54,038 bases of DNA from Peribacillus deserti (GCF_002863585.1 NZ_PGUY01000025.1:1-54038); one strand, 5' to 3'. Shown: positions 1 to 8,433, counted from the first letter of the stretch. Program-made: numbers and translations. Notes: a model not told the origin generated them from the sequence alone.

Positions 1-40
1 AGATTGCTAAACATTCTTCTCTAAAAACAGATTCTTGGGA

Positions 41-61
41 AGGCACCGTTCTCCGCTTTTC
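41..61 (-). repeat. Short GAAAAGCGGAG-type intergenic repeat
   Basis: The stretch reads, on the minus strand, GAAAAGCGGAGAACGGTGCC. Close relatives occur at 7264-7291 and 53902-53925, and degenerate ones near 6876 and 7070, always outside genes. This looks like the small dispersed intergenic repeat common in Bacillus genomes. Nothing else is recognisable in bases 1-190 apart from the ribosome site of the next gene. Confidence 0.5.
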
Positions 62-207
62 TTATAGTATACAGGATTTTACCATTGGTGTTCAAAGTTG
101 AATTGCCTTCACCAATTGTCACAGGAATTTTATAACTGGCTCATTTACTTGATTTTATATCCAAAATATGAAAAACTACTGTCAAGATATAGGAGGAGGA
201 ATGCCAT

Positions 208-393
208 ATGCCATATGTAACTGTAAAAATGCTCGAAGGACGTACCGAGGACCAGAAGAAAGCACTTGTAGAAAAAGTTACGGACGCTGTAACCGAAACA
301 ACTGGAGCTCCAAAAGAAAAGGTTGTTGTCTTTATTGAGGAAATGTCCACAAACCACTATGGTGTGGCCGGGAAACGCCTTAGCGACCAATAA
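208..393 (+). CDS. ywhB: 4-oxalocrotonate tautomerase family protein (YwhB-like)
   Basis: This is a 61-residue protein with the size and fold signature of the 4-oxalocrotonate tautomerase family. These small hexameric enzymes use the N-terminal proline, exposed once Met1 is removed, as catalytic base. Pro2 is present in MPYVTVKMLEGR, followed by the KKALVEKVTDAV helix and the VVVFIEEM strand. The start at 208 is fixed by AGGAGGAGG at 191-199, 8 nt upstream. An out-of-frame ATG at 201 arises because ATGCCAT is duplicated in tandem across the start. The physiological substrate of the Bacillus homologue is not established. Neighbouring ywgA points the other way and the two converge on a shared terminator. 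Confidence 0.9.
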   Translation: MPYVTVKMLEGRTEDQKKALVEKVTDAVTETTGAPKEKVVVFIEEMSTNHYGVAGKRLSDQ

Positions 394-405
394 GAAATAC
401 ATACT

Positions 406-443
406 AAAAAAAGCTAGGCTCTGTTATTGGAGCTTAGCTTTTT
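406..443. terminator. Bidirectional terminator between ywhB and ywgA
   Basis: The arms AAAAAGCTAGGCTC and GAGCTTAGCTTTTT form a 14-bp stem with one G-U pair and a 7-nt loop. A and T tracts on both sides allow it to work on both strands. The stop codon of the minus-strand gene lies inside it. Confidence 0.8.
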
Positions 444-933
444 CTTCTATTTGCACAATATATTCATAGGCTTCATCGATTTCTTCTAACGTATATTTCT
501 GTTTGCTTTTCAACGTATGAATCTTTTCAGTGACTTCTTCCTTGGACAATTCATAAAAGTACAGTACAGTCGATACCAATTCAAGGAATCTGGCACTTTG
601 CTCGTTCATGTCAAGCATGCATGGCTGCAGCGCGGGCATGTCCATCTCATAGTGTTTTAAAAACTCTTCCCCAGATGGAGTCAGCGTATAACGATACTGA
701 AAATACCCGCTCTTTTTTTCCTTGTTCTCATGCAGGTAGCCTAGATTGCAAAGTTCCTCCACCCTCAGTGTCAGCTCCTCGGAATACGGCCCATAGAAAT
801 GAAATTGAAATTTTTCCTGAAAAGGGAAAGAAATCCTTTTAGCTATATATATCATCTTCTGCAGCTTTTTGCGGCCGGTTACTTCTCCAGCTGAAGCTAT
901 CGCATTCATTATATTTGCGTGATCTTTAAACAA
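424..933 (-). CDS. ywgA: YwgA family protein
   Basis: This 169-residue cytoplasmic protein resembles B. subtilis YwgA, whose function is unknown. The N-terminal half (HANIMNAIASAGEVTGRKKLQKMIYIAK) looks like a helix-turn-helix or winged-helix module. The FHFYGPYSEELT segment is the pattern seen in the family. The C-terminal 60 residues are acidic and helical. It lies upstream of ywfO on the same strand order as in B. subtilis, which supports the assignment. It ends inside the terminator shared with ywhB. No catalytic motif is visible, so a regulatory or structural role is only a guess. Confidence 0.8.
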   Translation of the reverse strand: MFKDHANIMNAIASAGEVTGRKKLQKMIYIAKRISFPFQEKFQFHFYGPYSEELTLRVEELCNLGYLHENKEKKSGYFQYRYTLTPSGEEFLKHYEMDMPALQPCMLDMNEQSARFLELVSTVLYFYELSKEEVTEKIHTLKSKQKYTLEEIDEAYEYIVQIEEKAKLQ

Positions 934-1034
934 CAGTTTTCCACTCCTTGGTATTCCTTAAATCTATCAATCATTCCACGAGGCTTTCGCTGCTGATGCC
1001 AGAACCTTGTTGTCTATAAGGTCCTGCCTTAATC

Positions 1035-2339
1035 TCAATCTAAATCAAGCAGCTGTCTGATCTGCTTTTTTATTTTCCGCCTGCCGGTATCATTTTCTAG
1101 AATATCCGCAGGAAAATACAGCTTATGGTCCGTTCTTCTCTTTCCTGATATTGAATCCACAATTTCTGATTCTCTGGAAAGCTCGCGGATTTCACCATTA
1201 TTCTTCATTAAATGGATCGGCAGTCTTTCTTCCTCTTCGCCAGGACGGTAAAAATCGTAAGGAAGATCTGACGATGAGTCGACGACCAGATAATATTCCG
1301 GATCAATACCCGCTTTATGGAATAATTTATTTAATTCTAACAGCTTGCTCATCTGTTCATTCGATGGGTGAAACTCTACATACTTAAACAGCTTTCTGTT
1401 TACGAAACGAGTGCACAGATCACTTAGGATCGGGTCACTTTCCTCCTGCCAGAGCTGAAAATAGTAAAGCATGACCGACTCATCCAGCTTTAAGTAATCA
1501 TCCAGCGAAATCTTCCCTTCAAACAGGGAATAAAAATGGATGGGAGGCAGCTTAAAGGTATACGATTTTTCAGAAAGGTGCTTTGCCCGGTGAAGAATCT
1601 TCGTTAGTATAACCTCCGCACTGCGGGTCACCGGGTGGAAATATACCTGCCAATACATCTGATATCTGCTCATGATATAGTCCTCAACTGCATGCATCCC
1701 GCTATGTTTGATGACTACCTGATCTTCCTTCGGCCTCATTACCCGAAGAATTCTTTCCATATCAAAATGTCCGTAGCTTACCCCTGTAAAATAAGCATCC
1801 CTTTGCAGATAGTCCATACGGTCTGCATCGATCTGGCTTGAAATCAAGCTGACTACTAGTTTATTTCTATATGTTTTGGCAATCACGTCAGCCACTTTCT
1901 TTGGAAAACCGGGATCCACTTTTGCCAAAACCTCATGAATTTCTGTATCACCAAGAATAATCTGCTGTGTAAACTGCTCATGATCCAAATCGAATACCTT
2001 TTCAAACGAATGGGAAAAAGGACCGTGGCCCAAGTCATGAAGCAGCGCAGCACATAAAGACAGCAGCCGTTCCTCCTTGTCCCATTCCGGACGCCCGTCA
2101 AACACGTCATCCACAATCCGCCTGACTATTTCATATACTCCCAGGGAATGATTAAGCCGGCTGTGCTCTGCTCCATGGAAGACCAAAAAGGTCGTCCCCA
2201 GCTGCCGGATTCTCCTTAACCGCTGAAACTCCTTGGTGCCTATCAAATCCCAGATGACTCTATCTTTGATATGTATATAGCGGTGAACAGGATCTTTAAA
2301 TACCTTTTCTTCATACATTTTTTCTTCGGAATATCCCAT
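1035..2339 (-). CDS. ywfO: HD-domain phosphohydrolase YwfO
   Basis: The product is a 434-residue HD-superfamily phosphohydrolase, related to dNTP triphosphohydrolases and SAMHD1-like enzymes. The metal-binding HD pair lies near residues 101-102 (ALLHDLGHGPFSH), preceded by the EHSRLNHSLGV helix with its conserved His. Longer in-frame starts exist up to 2408. I chose ATG 2339 because it has a GAGGG ribosome site 8 nt upstream, matches the usual N-terminus (VFKDPVHRYIHIKD follows), and a TATAAT box at 2376-2381 would place transcription start within the extension. Close homologues can hydrolyse nucleoside triphosphates; the exact substrate here is inferred, not shown. Confidence 0.88.
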   Translation of the reverse strand: MGYSEEKMYEEKVFKDPVHRYIHIKDRVIWDLIGTKEFQRLRRIRQLGTTFLVFHGAEHSRLNHSLGVYEIVRRIVDDVFDGRPEWDKEERLLSLCAALLHDLGHGPFSHSFEKVFDLDHEQFTQQIILGDTEIHEVLAKVDPGFPKKVADVIAKTYRNKLVVSLISSQIDADRMDYLQRDAYFTGVSYGHFDMERILRVMRPKEDQVVIKHSGMHAVEDYIMSRYQMYWQVYFHPVTRSAEVILTKILHRAKHLSEKSYTFKLPPIHFYSLFEGKISLDDYLKLDESVMLYYFQLWQEESDPILSDLCTRFVNRKLFKYVEFHPSNEQMSKLLELNKLFHKAGIDPEYYLVVDSSSDLPYDFYRPGEEEERLPIHLMKNNGEIRELSRESEIVDSISGKRRTDHKLYFPADILENDTGRRKIKKQIRQLLDLD

Positions 2340-2375
2340 TGGCTGACCCTCATTTTCGTAATCTACCATGTTTAT

Positions 2376-2381
2376 ATTATA
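2376..2381 (-). promoter_or_regulatory. -10 box upstream of ywfO
   Basis: A perfect TATAAT on the minus strand lies about 37 nt upstream of the chosen ywfO start. The matching -35 region is weak, so this is a candidate only. Its position argues against the longer ywfO starts. Confidence 0.4.
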
Positions 2382-2590
2382 GCTTGTTATTTTCCAAAAT
2401 CCTACCATCCATCGTCTGGAAAAAGAAAAAAATGACGAATTGCTGGAGATTCTGTCGGATTATAGCATAGGGCAATGTTTTTCCCTGGCGCGTGCCTTCC
2501 CATGCATACTCACAGTGTTGTACGGCAGCACGAGCCTTCAGCTTCTCTCCATTATGTTTCCCATTATGTGAATCCTCCTAAACAAAAGTT
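2376..2590 (-). pseudogene. Possible decayed small gene upstream of ywfO
   Basis: On the minus strand an excellent TAGGAGG (2574-2580) is followed by ATG at 2564, but that frame stops after eight codons (MGNIMERS). A different frame is open across the same region and reads GEKLKARAAVQHCEYAWEGT, then an amphipathic stretch, ending at a TAA that overlaps the ywfO -10 box. A good ribosome site followed by a frame change suggests a frameshifted small gene. I do not recognise the product, and chance openness cannot be excluded. The rest of 2590-2831 holds nothing I can name. Confidence 0.25.
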
Positions 2591-2849
2591 TTTTGAACTA
2601 AATGACCCAGTCCTCCTCACTTTCCGCCAAGGTTTTTACTTATCTATTAACTATTATCCTTCCAACCTGTATAAAAAACCGCAAGACTGTCCACACTGTT
2701 TGTAAGAAACGGCGTGATTGCAAGGTCAGAGCTTTTCTGGCACATGTGAAAATAACGGTTACCATCCGGTACAGAAAATCCATTACACAGACCGGTTTTT
2801 TTCTAAAATCATGCTAATATATCCATCTAGCAGGAAAGGGAGTAATAGG

Positions 2850-3635
2850 ATGAAAGTTCGACAAGATGCATGGACTGAAGAAAATGATTTATTGCTTGCA
2901 GAAACAGTATTAAGACATGTAAGAGAAGGCAGCACACAGCTGAATGCCTTCGAAGAAATTGGGGATAAACTGAATCGTACATCTGCAGCCTGCGGTTTCC
3001 GCTGGAATGCCGTGGTCCGCCACAATTATGAAAAAGCACTTCAATTGGCGAAGAAGCAGCGGAAACAGCGGAATCGCATACTTGGAAAAGAACAGGGCGG
3101 AAAGAAAAAACTGTTATATAACCCGCCAGCACCTACAATCGATGAGATCACAAATCCAGTGCCATTGGAAGAGGTACATACTTTCCATTCCCAAGACTTT
3201 GAAATGGCGGAAATGGTAGAGTTGGAAACACAGCCTTTTACAACAGCACCCGTACAAGAAATACCTGCTTACACCGCACCGGCTGCTACTTATACAGCAC
3301 CCGCCGCAGTGCCTTCCATGAGGACCGAAATCACCATGGATATGGTCATTACCTATTTGCAGTCTCTTACCGGCAGCCAGCTCCAAAATCAGGTATTGAA
3401 GTCTGAAAATGAGAGACTCCGTCTGGAAATTAAAGATTTAAAGCAGCAAAACATAGATTTGCAAAAGAGAATCAACGATCTTGAACAAAATTCCGGCATG
3501 ATGCAGGAAGACTATGAAACACTTATGAAGATCATGAATCGTGCGAGAAAGCATGTTTTATTAGATGAAGATGACCGCCCGGCTACCAAGTTTAAGATGG
3601 ACCGTAACGGCAATCTGGAAAAAGTAGCTGAATAA
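2850..3635 (+). CDS. rsfA: RsfA family prespore-specific transcription factor
   Basis: This 261-residue protein belongs to the RsfA family, prespore regulators made under sigma-F that tune sigma-F and sigma-G dependent genes. Residues 1-60 form a Myb/SANT-like DNA-binding domain (MKVRQDAWTEENDLLLAETV ... TSAACGFRWNAVVR), followed by a basic stretch (QLAKKQRKQRNR). The middle third is Thr/Ala/Pro-rich and probably flexible. A coiled coil covers about 170-215 (ENERLRLEIKDLKQQNIDLQ), suggesting an oligomer. The start at 2850 is chosen because AGGAAAGGGAG ends 7 nt upstream; the longer open frame from 2718 lacks a site. It confirms a spore former. Confidence 0.88.
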   Translation: MKVRQDAWTEENDLLLAETVLRHVREGSTQLNAFEEIGDKLNRTSAACGFRWNAVVRHNYEKALQLAKKQRKQRNRILGKEQGGKKKLLYNPPAPTIDEITNPVPLEEVHTFHSQDFEMAEMVELETQPFTTAPVQEIPAYTAPAATYTAPAAVPSMRTEITMDMVITYLQSLTGSQLQNQVLKSENERLRLEIKDLKQQNIDLQKRINDLEQNSGMMQEDYETLMKIMNRARKHVLLDEDDRPATKFKMDRNGNLEKVAE

Positions 3636-3695
3636 AAAGAAACGCTTTTGAGAGAGAAACTGGCAGCATAGGATTCTCGATTGATATATAAAAAA

Positions 3696-3921
3696 GGCTG
3701 TTTTCGCAAACTTTGTTGCTATTGAACCAGAGGTTGATTTCCACTCCAGGATGCTCGCTTTCCGCGGGGCGGGCGGTGAGCCTCCTCGTCTTCGCCTGCG
3801 GGGTCTCTCCTGTCCCGCTGCTCCCGCAGGAGTCTCGCACCTTACGCTCCAATCAACCTGATTTAACAATAGGGTGATGTAACAAAACTTATTAAAAACA
3901 ACAATCTTTTAGAAAAGAGCC
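3696..3921. mobile_element. MITE-like element, copy A (complete, 8-bp TSD)
   Basis: This 226-bp non-coding element starts GGCTGTTTTCGCAAACTTTG and ends, on the opposite strand, GGCTCTTTTCTAAAAGATTG, giving imperfect terminal inverted repeats. It is flanked by a perfect 8-bp duplication, ATAAAAAA, at 3688-3695 and 3922-3929. The GC-rich core contains the palindromic segments CTCCTGCGGGAG and GGCGGGCGGTGAG found in all copies. It has no transposase. Other copies are at 23698 (inverted), 35747 and 53782. Open frames across it are artefacts of its composition. Eight-base duplications and GGCT ends recall ISL3-like elements, which is inference. Confidence 0.82.
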
Positions 3922-3926
3922 ATAAA

Positions 3927-3962
3927 AAAGAACAGCCATCCGCGTGCGGATGGCTGTTCTTT
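3927..3962. terminator. Strong bidirectional terminator downstream of lipL
   Basis: The arms AAAGAACAGCCATCCGC and GCGGATGGCTGTTCTTT form a perfect 17-bp stem with a 2-nt loop. It overlaps the right target duplication of MITE copy A by three bases and serves lipL, probably also rsfA read-through. Confidence 0.85.
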
Positions 3963-3971
3963 CGTTGATTA

Positions 3972-4817
3972 TCAAAGGTTGAACCCGAATTTTTCGTTAC
4001 GGTCTACCATTCTCTTCAAATAAGCTTCGAACCAGGCAGTTTCCTCACTTTGAAGCCCGCTGTTATACATATACGAGCTATGTTCCTGCAGAGTCTTTAA
4101 AAAGCGCAGCATCACATCCTGCACCGTTAAAGGCACTTGTAAGAGCTCAGATAATGAAGCCATTACCTCAGGCCGGATGTCAGGCACGTCAAATTTGGTT
4201 GGTGCACCGCCCTTTGCTCGTTTATAAAACTCTTGAATTAATTGGGCCCGTCCGCTTCCGCTTCCTTCGACCGACAGGTAAATCTGAACGGCTACCCCAT
4301 TCCGGATCCTTCTTTGTGAAATGCCGGCAAACTTTTTACCATGAATACTCAAGTCATAGCTTCCCGGGCAATATGACCCTGTAATCTCCCGCGCTTCGAT
4401 CTCCAGCGGGAAATCCCTGAACATATATTTAATTAATGAATACATCGTCTCATAGCCGCGGTTAATATCAATCTTCCTGCGTTCGGTTTCTGGGAAAATT
4501 AACGATACATTTAACACACCCTCATCCAATACAACCGCCAGACCCCCAGAATTCCGGACAATATAGTCGTAGCCCTGATCCGCTAAATAATCCAGCCCTT
4601 TTTCAAGGTGCGGAAGCCTAGTGTCCTGTATACCAAGAACAACGGTCGAATGGTGGACCCAGGCTCTCGCCGCAGCCGGCGAAAGTTCCGCCCCGACAGA
4701 CTGGCACAGGGTATCATCCATCGCAAAAGACTGGATCGCTCTAAAATGAGGGCCAAGAGAAGATTGATCAATAACTCTCCACTTATCCTGCATCAGCAGG
4801 GAGATTTCCTCTGCCAC
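3972..4817 (-). CDS. lipL: Octanoyl-[GcvH]:protein N-octanoyltransferase LipL
   Basis: LipL moves octanoyl or lipoyl groups from GcvH to the E2 subunits of 2-oxoacid dehydrogenases by amidotransfer, the last step of the Bacillus lipoate pathway. The 281-residue product carries the biotin/lipoate ligase fold ([33 protein letters not shown]) and the catalytic Cys at residue 150 in [11 protein letters not shown], with [11 protein letters not shown] behind it. I chose GTG 4817 rather than TTG 4835: AAGGAG lies 9 nt upstream, and the length then equals the B. subtilis protein. A TATAAT-like box is at 4849-4858. The partner enzymes lipM and lipA are also in this window, 17 kb away. Confidence 0.9.
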   Translation of the reverse strand: MAEEISLLMQDKWRVIDQSSLGPHFRAIQSFAMDDTLCQSVGAELSPAAARAWVHHSTVVLGIQDTRLPHLEKGLDYLADQGYDYIVRNSGGLAVVLDEGVLNVSLIFPETERRKIDINRGYETMYSLIKYMFRDFPLEIEAREITGSYCPGSYDLSIHGKKFAGISQRRIRNGVAVQIYLSVEGSGSGRAQLIQEFYKRAKGGAPTKFDVPDIRPEVMASLSELLQVPLTVQDVMLRFLKTLQEHSSYMYNSGLQSEETAWFEAYLKRMVDRNEKFGFNL

Positions 4818-4852
4818 AATAACTAACTCCTTCAAACACTGAAATATGCCTT

Positions 4853-5147
4853 ATTATAGCATATGGCGGTGGCAGGTGCGTCGTGGTGCGGCTTTTGTGG
4901 AAGCCATTTAATTTTTGGTAACTTGTGAAACTTAGGTCTCATTCTTACATTTTGATCGCCAGCTTAAAGTCCTGATTTTCGCTCTTGCCCCTTAAATATC
5001 ACCTTTGAATTTAAATTCACTTTTAAACCTTAAGCTCAGGCATATACCCTGAAAATTTTAGGTGCTATCACGAATCATGGGAACTAGCTGGAAACCAGAA
5101 GACGGCAGAACGGCCGCCCGCTATCCTCGTATCGTTTTTAATGTAAC
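4853..5147. other. Intergenic region between lipL and pta
   Basis: About 300 bp that I cannot interpret beyond the lipL promoter at its left edge and the pta terminator at its right edge. No open frame with a ribosome site and no repeat was seen. Confidence 0.5.
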
Positions 5148-5148
5148 A

Positions 5149-5179
5149 AAAAGGCCGCTCCTAAAAGGAGCCGCCTTTC
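5149..5179 (-). terminator. pta terminator
   Basis: The arms AAAGGC-GCTCCT and AGGAGC-GCCTTT pair with one internal mismatch and a short A loop, and the minus-strand product is followed by a T tract. It lies directly after the pta stop codon. Confidence 0.7.
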
Positions 5180-5189
5180 ATCATGTTAC

Positions 5190-6167
5190 TTATCTGTGCA
5201 GTGTTTGTGCAGCTGTGATTAATGCTAATTTGTAGACATCTTCTTCGCTGCAGCCGCGGGATAGATCGTTTACAGGACGATTCAGGCCTTGCAGGATCGG
5301 TCCAACTGCTTCGAAGTTTCCAAGTCGTTGAGCGATTTTATAGCCGATGTTTCCAGCTTCAAGGCTAGGGAATACGAATACATTGGCATTTCCCTGAAGC
5401 GGTGAATTTGGCGCCTTTTTCTCAGCTACTGCCGGTACGAATGCTGCGTCAAATTGAAATTCTCCGTCAATGACTAATAAAGGATCCAATACTTGTGCCG
5501 CTTGAACAGCATCAGCTACTTTTTGGGTCTCAGGAGACTTTGCAGAACCTTTTGTTGAGAAGCTCAGCATCGCAACGCGCGGTTCAATATCGAACATACT
5601 TGCTGTTCTTGCACTTTCAACAGCGATTTCAGCAAGGTCCTGGCTGTCAGGAGCAATGTTGATGGCGCAGTCAGCGAATACATACTTTTCGTCCTCGCGA
5701 ACCATGATGAACACACCGGATGTTTTCTTAACGCCTTCTTTGGTCTTGATAATCTGCAAAGCAGGGCGGACTGTGTCCGCAGTAGAATGAGCTGCTCCGC
5801 TTACAAGGCCGTCTGCTTTATTAGCGTAAACCAGCATAGTTCCGAAATAGTTTTCATCAAGCAGCATGGTCCTTGCTTGTTCTTCATTTACTTTTCCTTT
5901 GCGGCGTTCCACGAATGATGCAACTAGCTCGTCCATCATGATAAAGTTGTTAGGATCATAAATTTCAGCTCTGTCCAAAGTCACATCCAATTCTTCTGCT
6001 CTGGATTGAATTTTTTCAATGTTTCCGATTAGGATGGGAGTAATGATTCCTTCAGCAGCAAGTCGTCCAGCCGCAGTTAGGATTCTTTCGTCCATTCCTT
6101 CTGGAAAAACAATCTTAATGTTATTTCCAGACACTCTTTCTTTTAAAGCCGTAAATAAATCACTCAT
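5190..6167 (-). CDS. pta: Phosphate acetyltransferase Pta
   Basis: Pta converts acetyl-CoA and phosphate to acetyl phosphate and CoA, the first step of overflow acetate formation together with acetate kinase. The 325-residue protein has the usual short Bacillus length without the regulatory N-terminal extension of enterobacterial Pta. Recognisable segments are KIVFPEGMDERIL at the N-terminus, NYFGTMLVYANKADGLVSGA, VAMLSFSTKGSAKSPET and the C-terminal GPILQGLNRPVNDLSRGCS signature. Start ATG 6167 has AAGAAGG 7 nt upstream. A partial catabolite-response element lies upstream, as expected for a CcpA-activated gene. It stands alone with its own terminator. Confidence 0.95.
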   Translation of the reverse strand: MSDLFTALKERVSGNNIKIVFPEGMDERILTAAGRLAAEGIITPILIGNIEKIQSRAEELDVTLDRAEIYDPNNFIMMDELVASFVERRKGKVNEEQARTMLLDENYFGTMLVYANKADGLVSGAAHSTADTVRPALQIIKTKEGVKKTSGVFIMVREDEKYVFADCAINIAPDSQDLAEIAVESARTASMFDIEPRVAMLSFSTKGSAKSPETQKVADAVQAAQVLDPLLVIDGEFQFDAAFVPAVAEKKAPNSPLQGNANVFVFPSLEAGNIGYKIAQRLGNFEAVGPILQGLNRPVNDLSRGCSEEDVYKLALITAAQTLHR

Positions 6168-6241
6168 TTAAATACCTTCTTTCCGCTTAATTCTTGTATA
6201 GGATACTCTTATCTTTTAAAAATTACTATTTTGCAAAACAA

Positions 6242-6255
6242 AAATACCGCTTACA
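6242..6255 (-). promoter_or_regulatory. Candidate cre site upstream of pta
   Basis: TGTAAGCGGTATTT on the minus strand matches the cre core TGWAANCGNTNWCA except at its last two bases. It sits about 75-90 bp upstream of the pta start. CcpA activates pta in B. subtilis from an upstream cre, so position and sequence agree, but the match is imperfect. Confidence 0.4.
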
Positions 6256-6390
6256 TAATAAATGTTCTTTTATTCAGAAATATTTGAATGCATTATTGCT
6301 GAAAAACCTAAGAAATACGATAAAATACAGACCGTCTATGATATCTAAGCGACTTAGCTACTGCCGGGCGGGCGATCTTACTCGTCTACA

Positions 6391-6576
6391 AGCATATCCG
6401 ACGATGGAGAAGCATATAGGCTGTTTGATAAGCATAAAGCCTCTCACATAAGCATTGGATGAAGGCAGATCAGCATAAATGTTGAAAACATAAGCATAAA
6501 ATCTGAAAACTTAAGCATAAATACTCTAAACATAAGCATATTTCCGGCAAAGTTAAGCATAAATCGTGCTGCATGC
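6391..6576 (+). repeat. Helically phased AGCATAA array 1 (nine units)
   Basis: AGCATA or AGCATT occurs at 6391, 6411, 6431, 6451, 6472, 6493, 6514, 6535 and 6556. Steps are 20, 20, 20 and then five of 21 bp. Units often end in AACATA or AACTTA, so the extended core is about ACATAAGCATAAA. Unit 4 is AGCATTG and unit 8 AGCATATTTCC, exactly as in array 2 at 23380. The sequence between motifs is not conserved. Because 21 is divisible by three, an antisense frame shows a false heptad pattern. The array lies between divergent pta and hemQ, 900 bp from hemQ. No known family is recognised. Confidence 0.85.
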
Positions 6577-6871
6577 TTCACATCTATAAAAATCTCTTCA
6601 AAAGGTATGATTTTTGAAGCTTGTGCACTGCCTTTCATATAAGAAAATACCCAAACTGGACGGTTCAACAACATAAATCACAGTTTTTCAATAAAAAATT
6701 AACAAACTCCCCAATTTCTTGGCGCCGAACACTGGTCTTTCATATCCTGCCTGTTCGTCTTAGAAAATATGAACATGGATCCATCTAATTTTCAATTTCT
6801 TGAAGGCTGCTTTTCTTTAAATAATGTGTTTTATAATAGTTTTGCAATCATCGTGTTTGCAAAGGGCTTTG

Positions 6872-7291
6872 TGCCAAAAAGCACCATCCTTCGCTTTTTT
6901 TGGTGTCCAGCACCAAACTGAGACCCTCGAGTCATAAGCCAATCAGTCCATGGAAAGAAAAACGCTTTCCACGGCCTGCTCGTCTTATGCCATTCGGGTC
7001 TCTGCCTTCCATTTGGGGAAGAAGTTTAAATGTATATCCTGAACATTGATCAATCTAATGGCGGTTTCTGGAAGGCATCGCTTTCCGCTTTTCTTGGTGT
7101 CCAGCTGCGGACTGCCATCCTCGATCATAAGCCAATCAGTCCATGGAAAGAATAACGCTTTCCATGGCCTGCTCGTCTTATGCTTTTCGGATGCCTGCTT
7201 TTCTTTAAATGATGTGCATTTTTAAAAACTTGTATATCATAGTGCTGTAATTAGATTTTGAGTGAAAAGCACCGTCCTCCGCTTTTCTTAT
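6872..7291. repeat. Cluster of degenerate Bacillus-type intergenic inverted repeats
   Basis: Two related blocks lie about 200 bp apart. Each contains GCATAAGCCAATCAGTCCAT-like sequence (near 6930 and 7125) followed by a hairpin. The second is perfect, CCATGGAAAG with CTTTCCATGG around a 7-nt loop; the first has one mismatch. Each then has CCTGCTCGTCTTATGC. Short GAAAAGCGGAG-type pieces lie at 6876-6900, 7070-7100 and 7264-7291. The CATAAG and CTTATG outer arms also pair. This is the widely dispersed non-coding repeat seen in many Bacillus intergenic regions. No gene lies between 6168 and 7489; 6580-6870 and 7292-7470 hold nothing else I can name. Confidence 0.6.
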
Positions 7292-7489
7292 TGATTTCCT
7301 TTTTGAGAGGTTATAAACCTCTTTTGTTATTGGGAATATTACAGAGTAGAAGGGTCATATTGAACGCTTTGTGACAGAATAAACAGCGTTCACCAAACCG
7401 ATACATATTTGGAGCTGTTCCTTGGTGGTATTGCTGTAAACGTATGCTATAGTAAAAATGTAGAAATTGACGTAATGGAGTGATGATAC

Positions 7490-8233
7490 ATGAGTGAAGC
7501 AGCTCAAACACTAGACGGATGGTACTGTCTGCATGATTTTCGAACTGTGGATTGGACAACCTGGAAAATGTTACCTGAAACTGAGCGCCAGGAAGCGGTA
7601 AATGAATTCCTTGGGTTGGTTGAAAAGTGGAATAAGACCCAGGAAAATAAGGAAGGCAGCCATGCGATTTATACCATTGTCGGTCAAAAAGCTGATTTTA
7701 TGATGATGCTTCTTCGTCCTACGATGGAAGAGCTGAATGTCATTGTAACAGAATTCAATAAATCCAAGCTTGCTGAATTCCTTGTTCCGGCACATTCTTA
7801 TGTTTCCGTTGTCGAGCTAAGCAATTACCTGGCTTCAGGAGAAAACCCATATGAGAATCCGCATGTCCGCGCCCGCCTGTACCCTGAACTGCCGCAATCT
7901 AAGTATGTGTGCTTCTACCCAATGGACAAGCGCCGCCAGGGCAATGATAACTGGTATATGCTCCCTATGGAAGAACGCCGCAGCCTTATGCACTCGCACG
8001 GTATGATTGGCCGCCAGTACGCAGGCAAGGTAAAACAAATCATCACTGGTTCTGTAGGCTTTGATGATTATGAGTGGGGAGTCACCCTATTTTCAGATGA
8101 TGTTCTTCAATTTAAGAAACTCGTGTACGAAATGCGTTTTGATGAAGTAAGTGCACGCTATGGCGAATTCGGTTCTTTCTTTGTAGGAAACATCCTGACA
8201 GAAGAAGAATTCCCGCAATTTTTAACTGTATAA
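7490..8233 (+). CDS. hemQ: Coproheme decarboxylase HemQ
   Basis: HemQ catalyses the last step of the coproporphyrin-dependent haem pathway of Gram-positive bacteria, decarboxylating two propionates of coproheme III with peroxide. The 247-residue protein has the chlorite-dismutase fold. Key residues are visible: the radical Tyr at 143 ([12 protein letters not shown]), Lys147, and the proximal haem ligand His170 in [14 protein letters not shown]. The C-terminal [20 protein letters not shown] segment is typical. The ATG at 7490 follows GGAG. The gene adjoins gerQ as in B. subtilis (ywfI region) and has its own terminator. It was historically annotated as chlorite dismutase, but it lacks that activity in Firmicutes. 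Confidence 0.95.
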   Translation: MSEAAQTLDGWYCLHDFRTVDWTTWKMLPETERQEAVNEFLGLVEKWNKTQENKEGSHAIYTIVGQKADFMMMLLRPTMEELNVIVTEFNKSKLAEFLVPAHSYVSVVELSNYLASGENPYENPHVRARLYPELPQSKYVCFYPMDKRRQGNDNWYMLPMEERRSLMHSHGMIGRQYAGKVKQIITGSVGFDDYEWGVTLFSDDVLQFKKLVYEMRFDEVSARYGEFGSFFVGNILTEEEFPQFLTV

Positions 8234-8240
8234 CACTCTC

Positions 8241-8267
8241 AACCCTCCTTTTCCGGAGGGTTTTTTT
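8241..8267 (+). terminator. hemQ terminator
   Basis: AACCCTCC and GGAGGGTT form the stem with a TTTTCC loop, followed by a run of T, eight bases after the hemQ stop. Confidence 0.85.
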
Positions 8268-8433
8268 GTGTTAACTGGAATAAAAAAGCCCATCCCACAT
8301 ACATATGGAATAGTGAGAAATTAGCATGTTGACACGTTTATCCAGGTGAAGGAGCCTGGGTAGATGAATAAATTACTTACTGAAGCAAATGGTTTCTTAA
8401 GCAAGTAAAACGTATTATTGGAGGGATTTCTTA

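Noticed and set aside
1035-2408. Longer ywfO start at 2408
   Set aside because: No ribosome site, and a TATAAT box lies inside the extra segment; ATG 2339 fits better.
3561-3869. Open frames through MITE copy A (Arg/Pro/Ala-rich; similar at 23720 and 35709)
   Set aside because: They follow the GC-rich repeat, lack ribosome sites and differ in frame between copies.
6444-6674. Minus-strand open frame with heptad-like MLMFxxF repeats across array 1
   Set aside because: The heptad is a by-product of the 21-bp motif period; no ribosome site, and the same pattern appears across array 2 (23337-23549).
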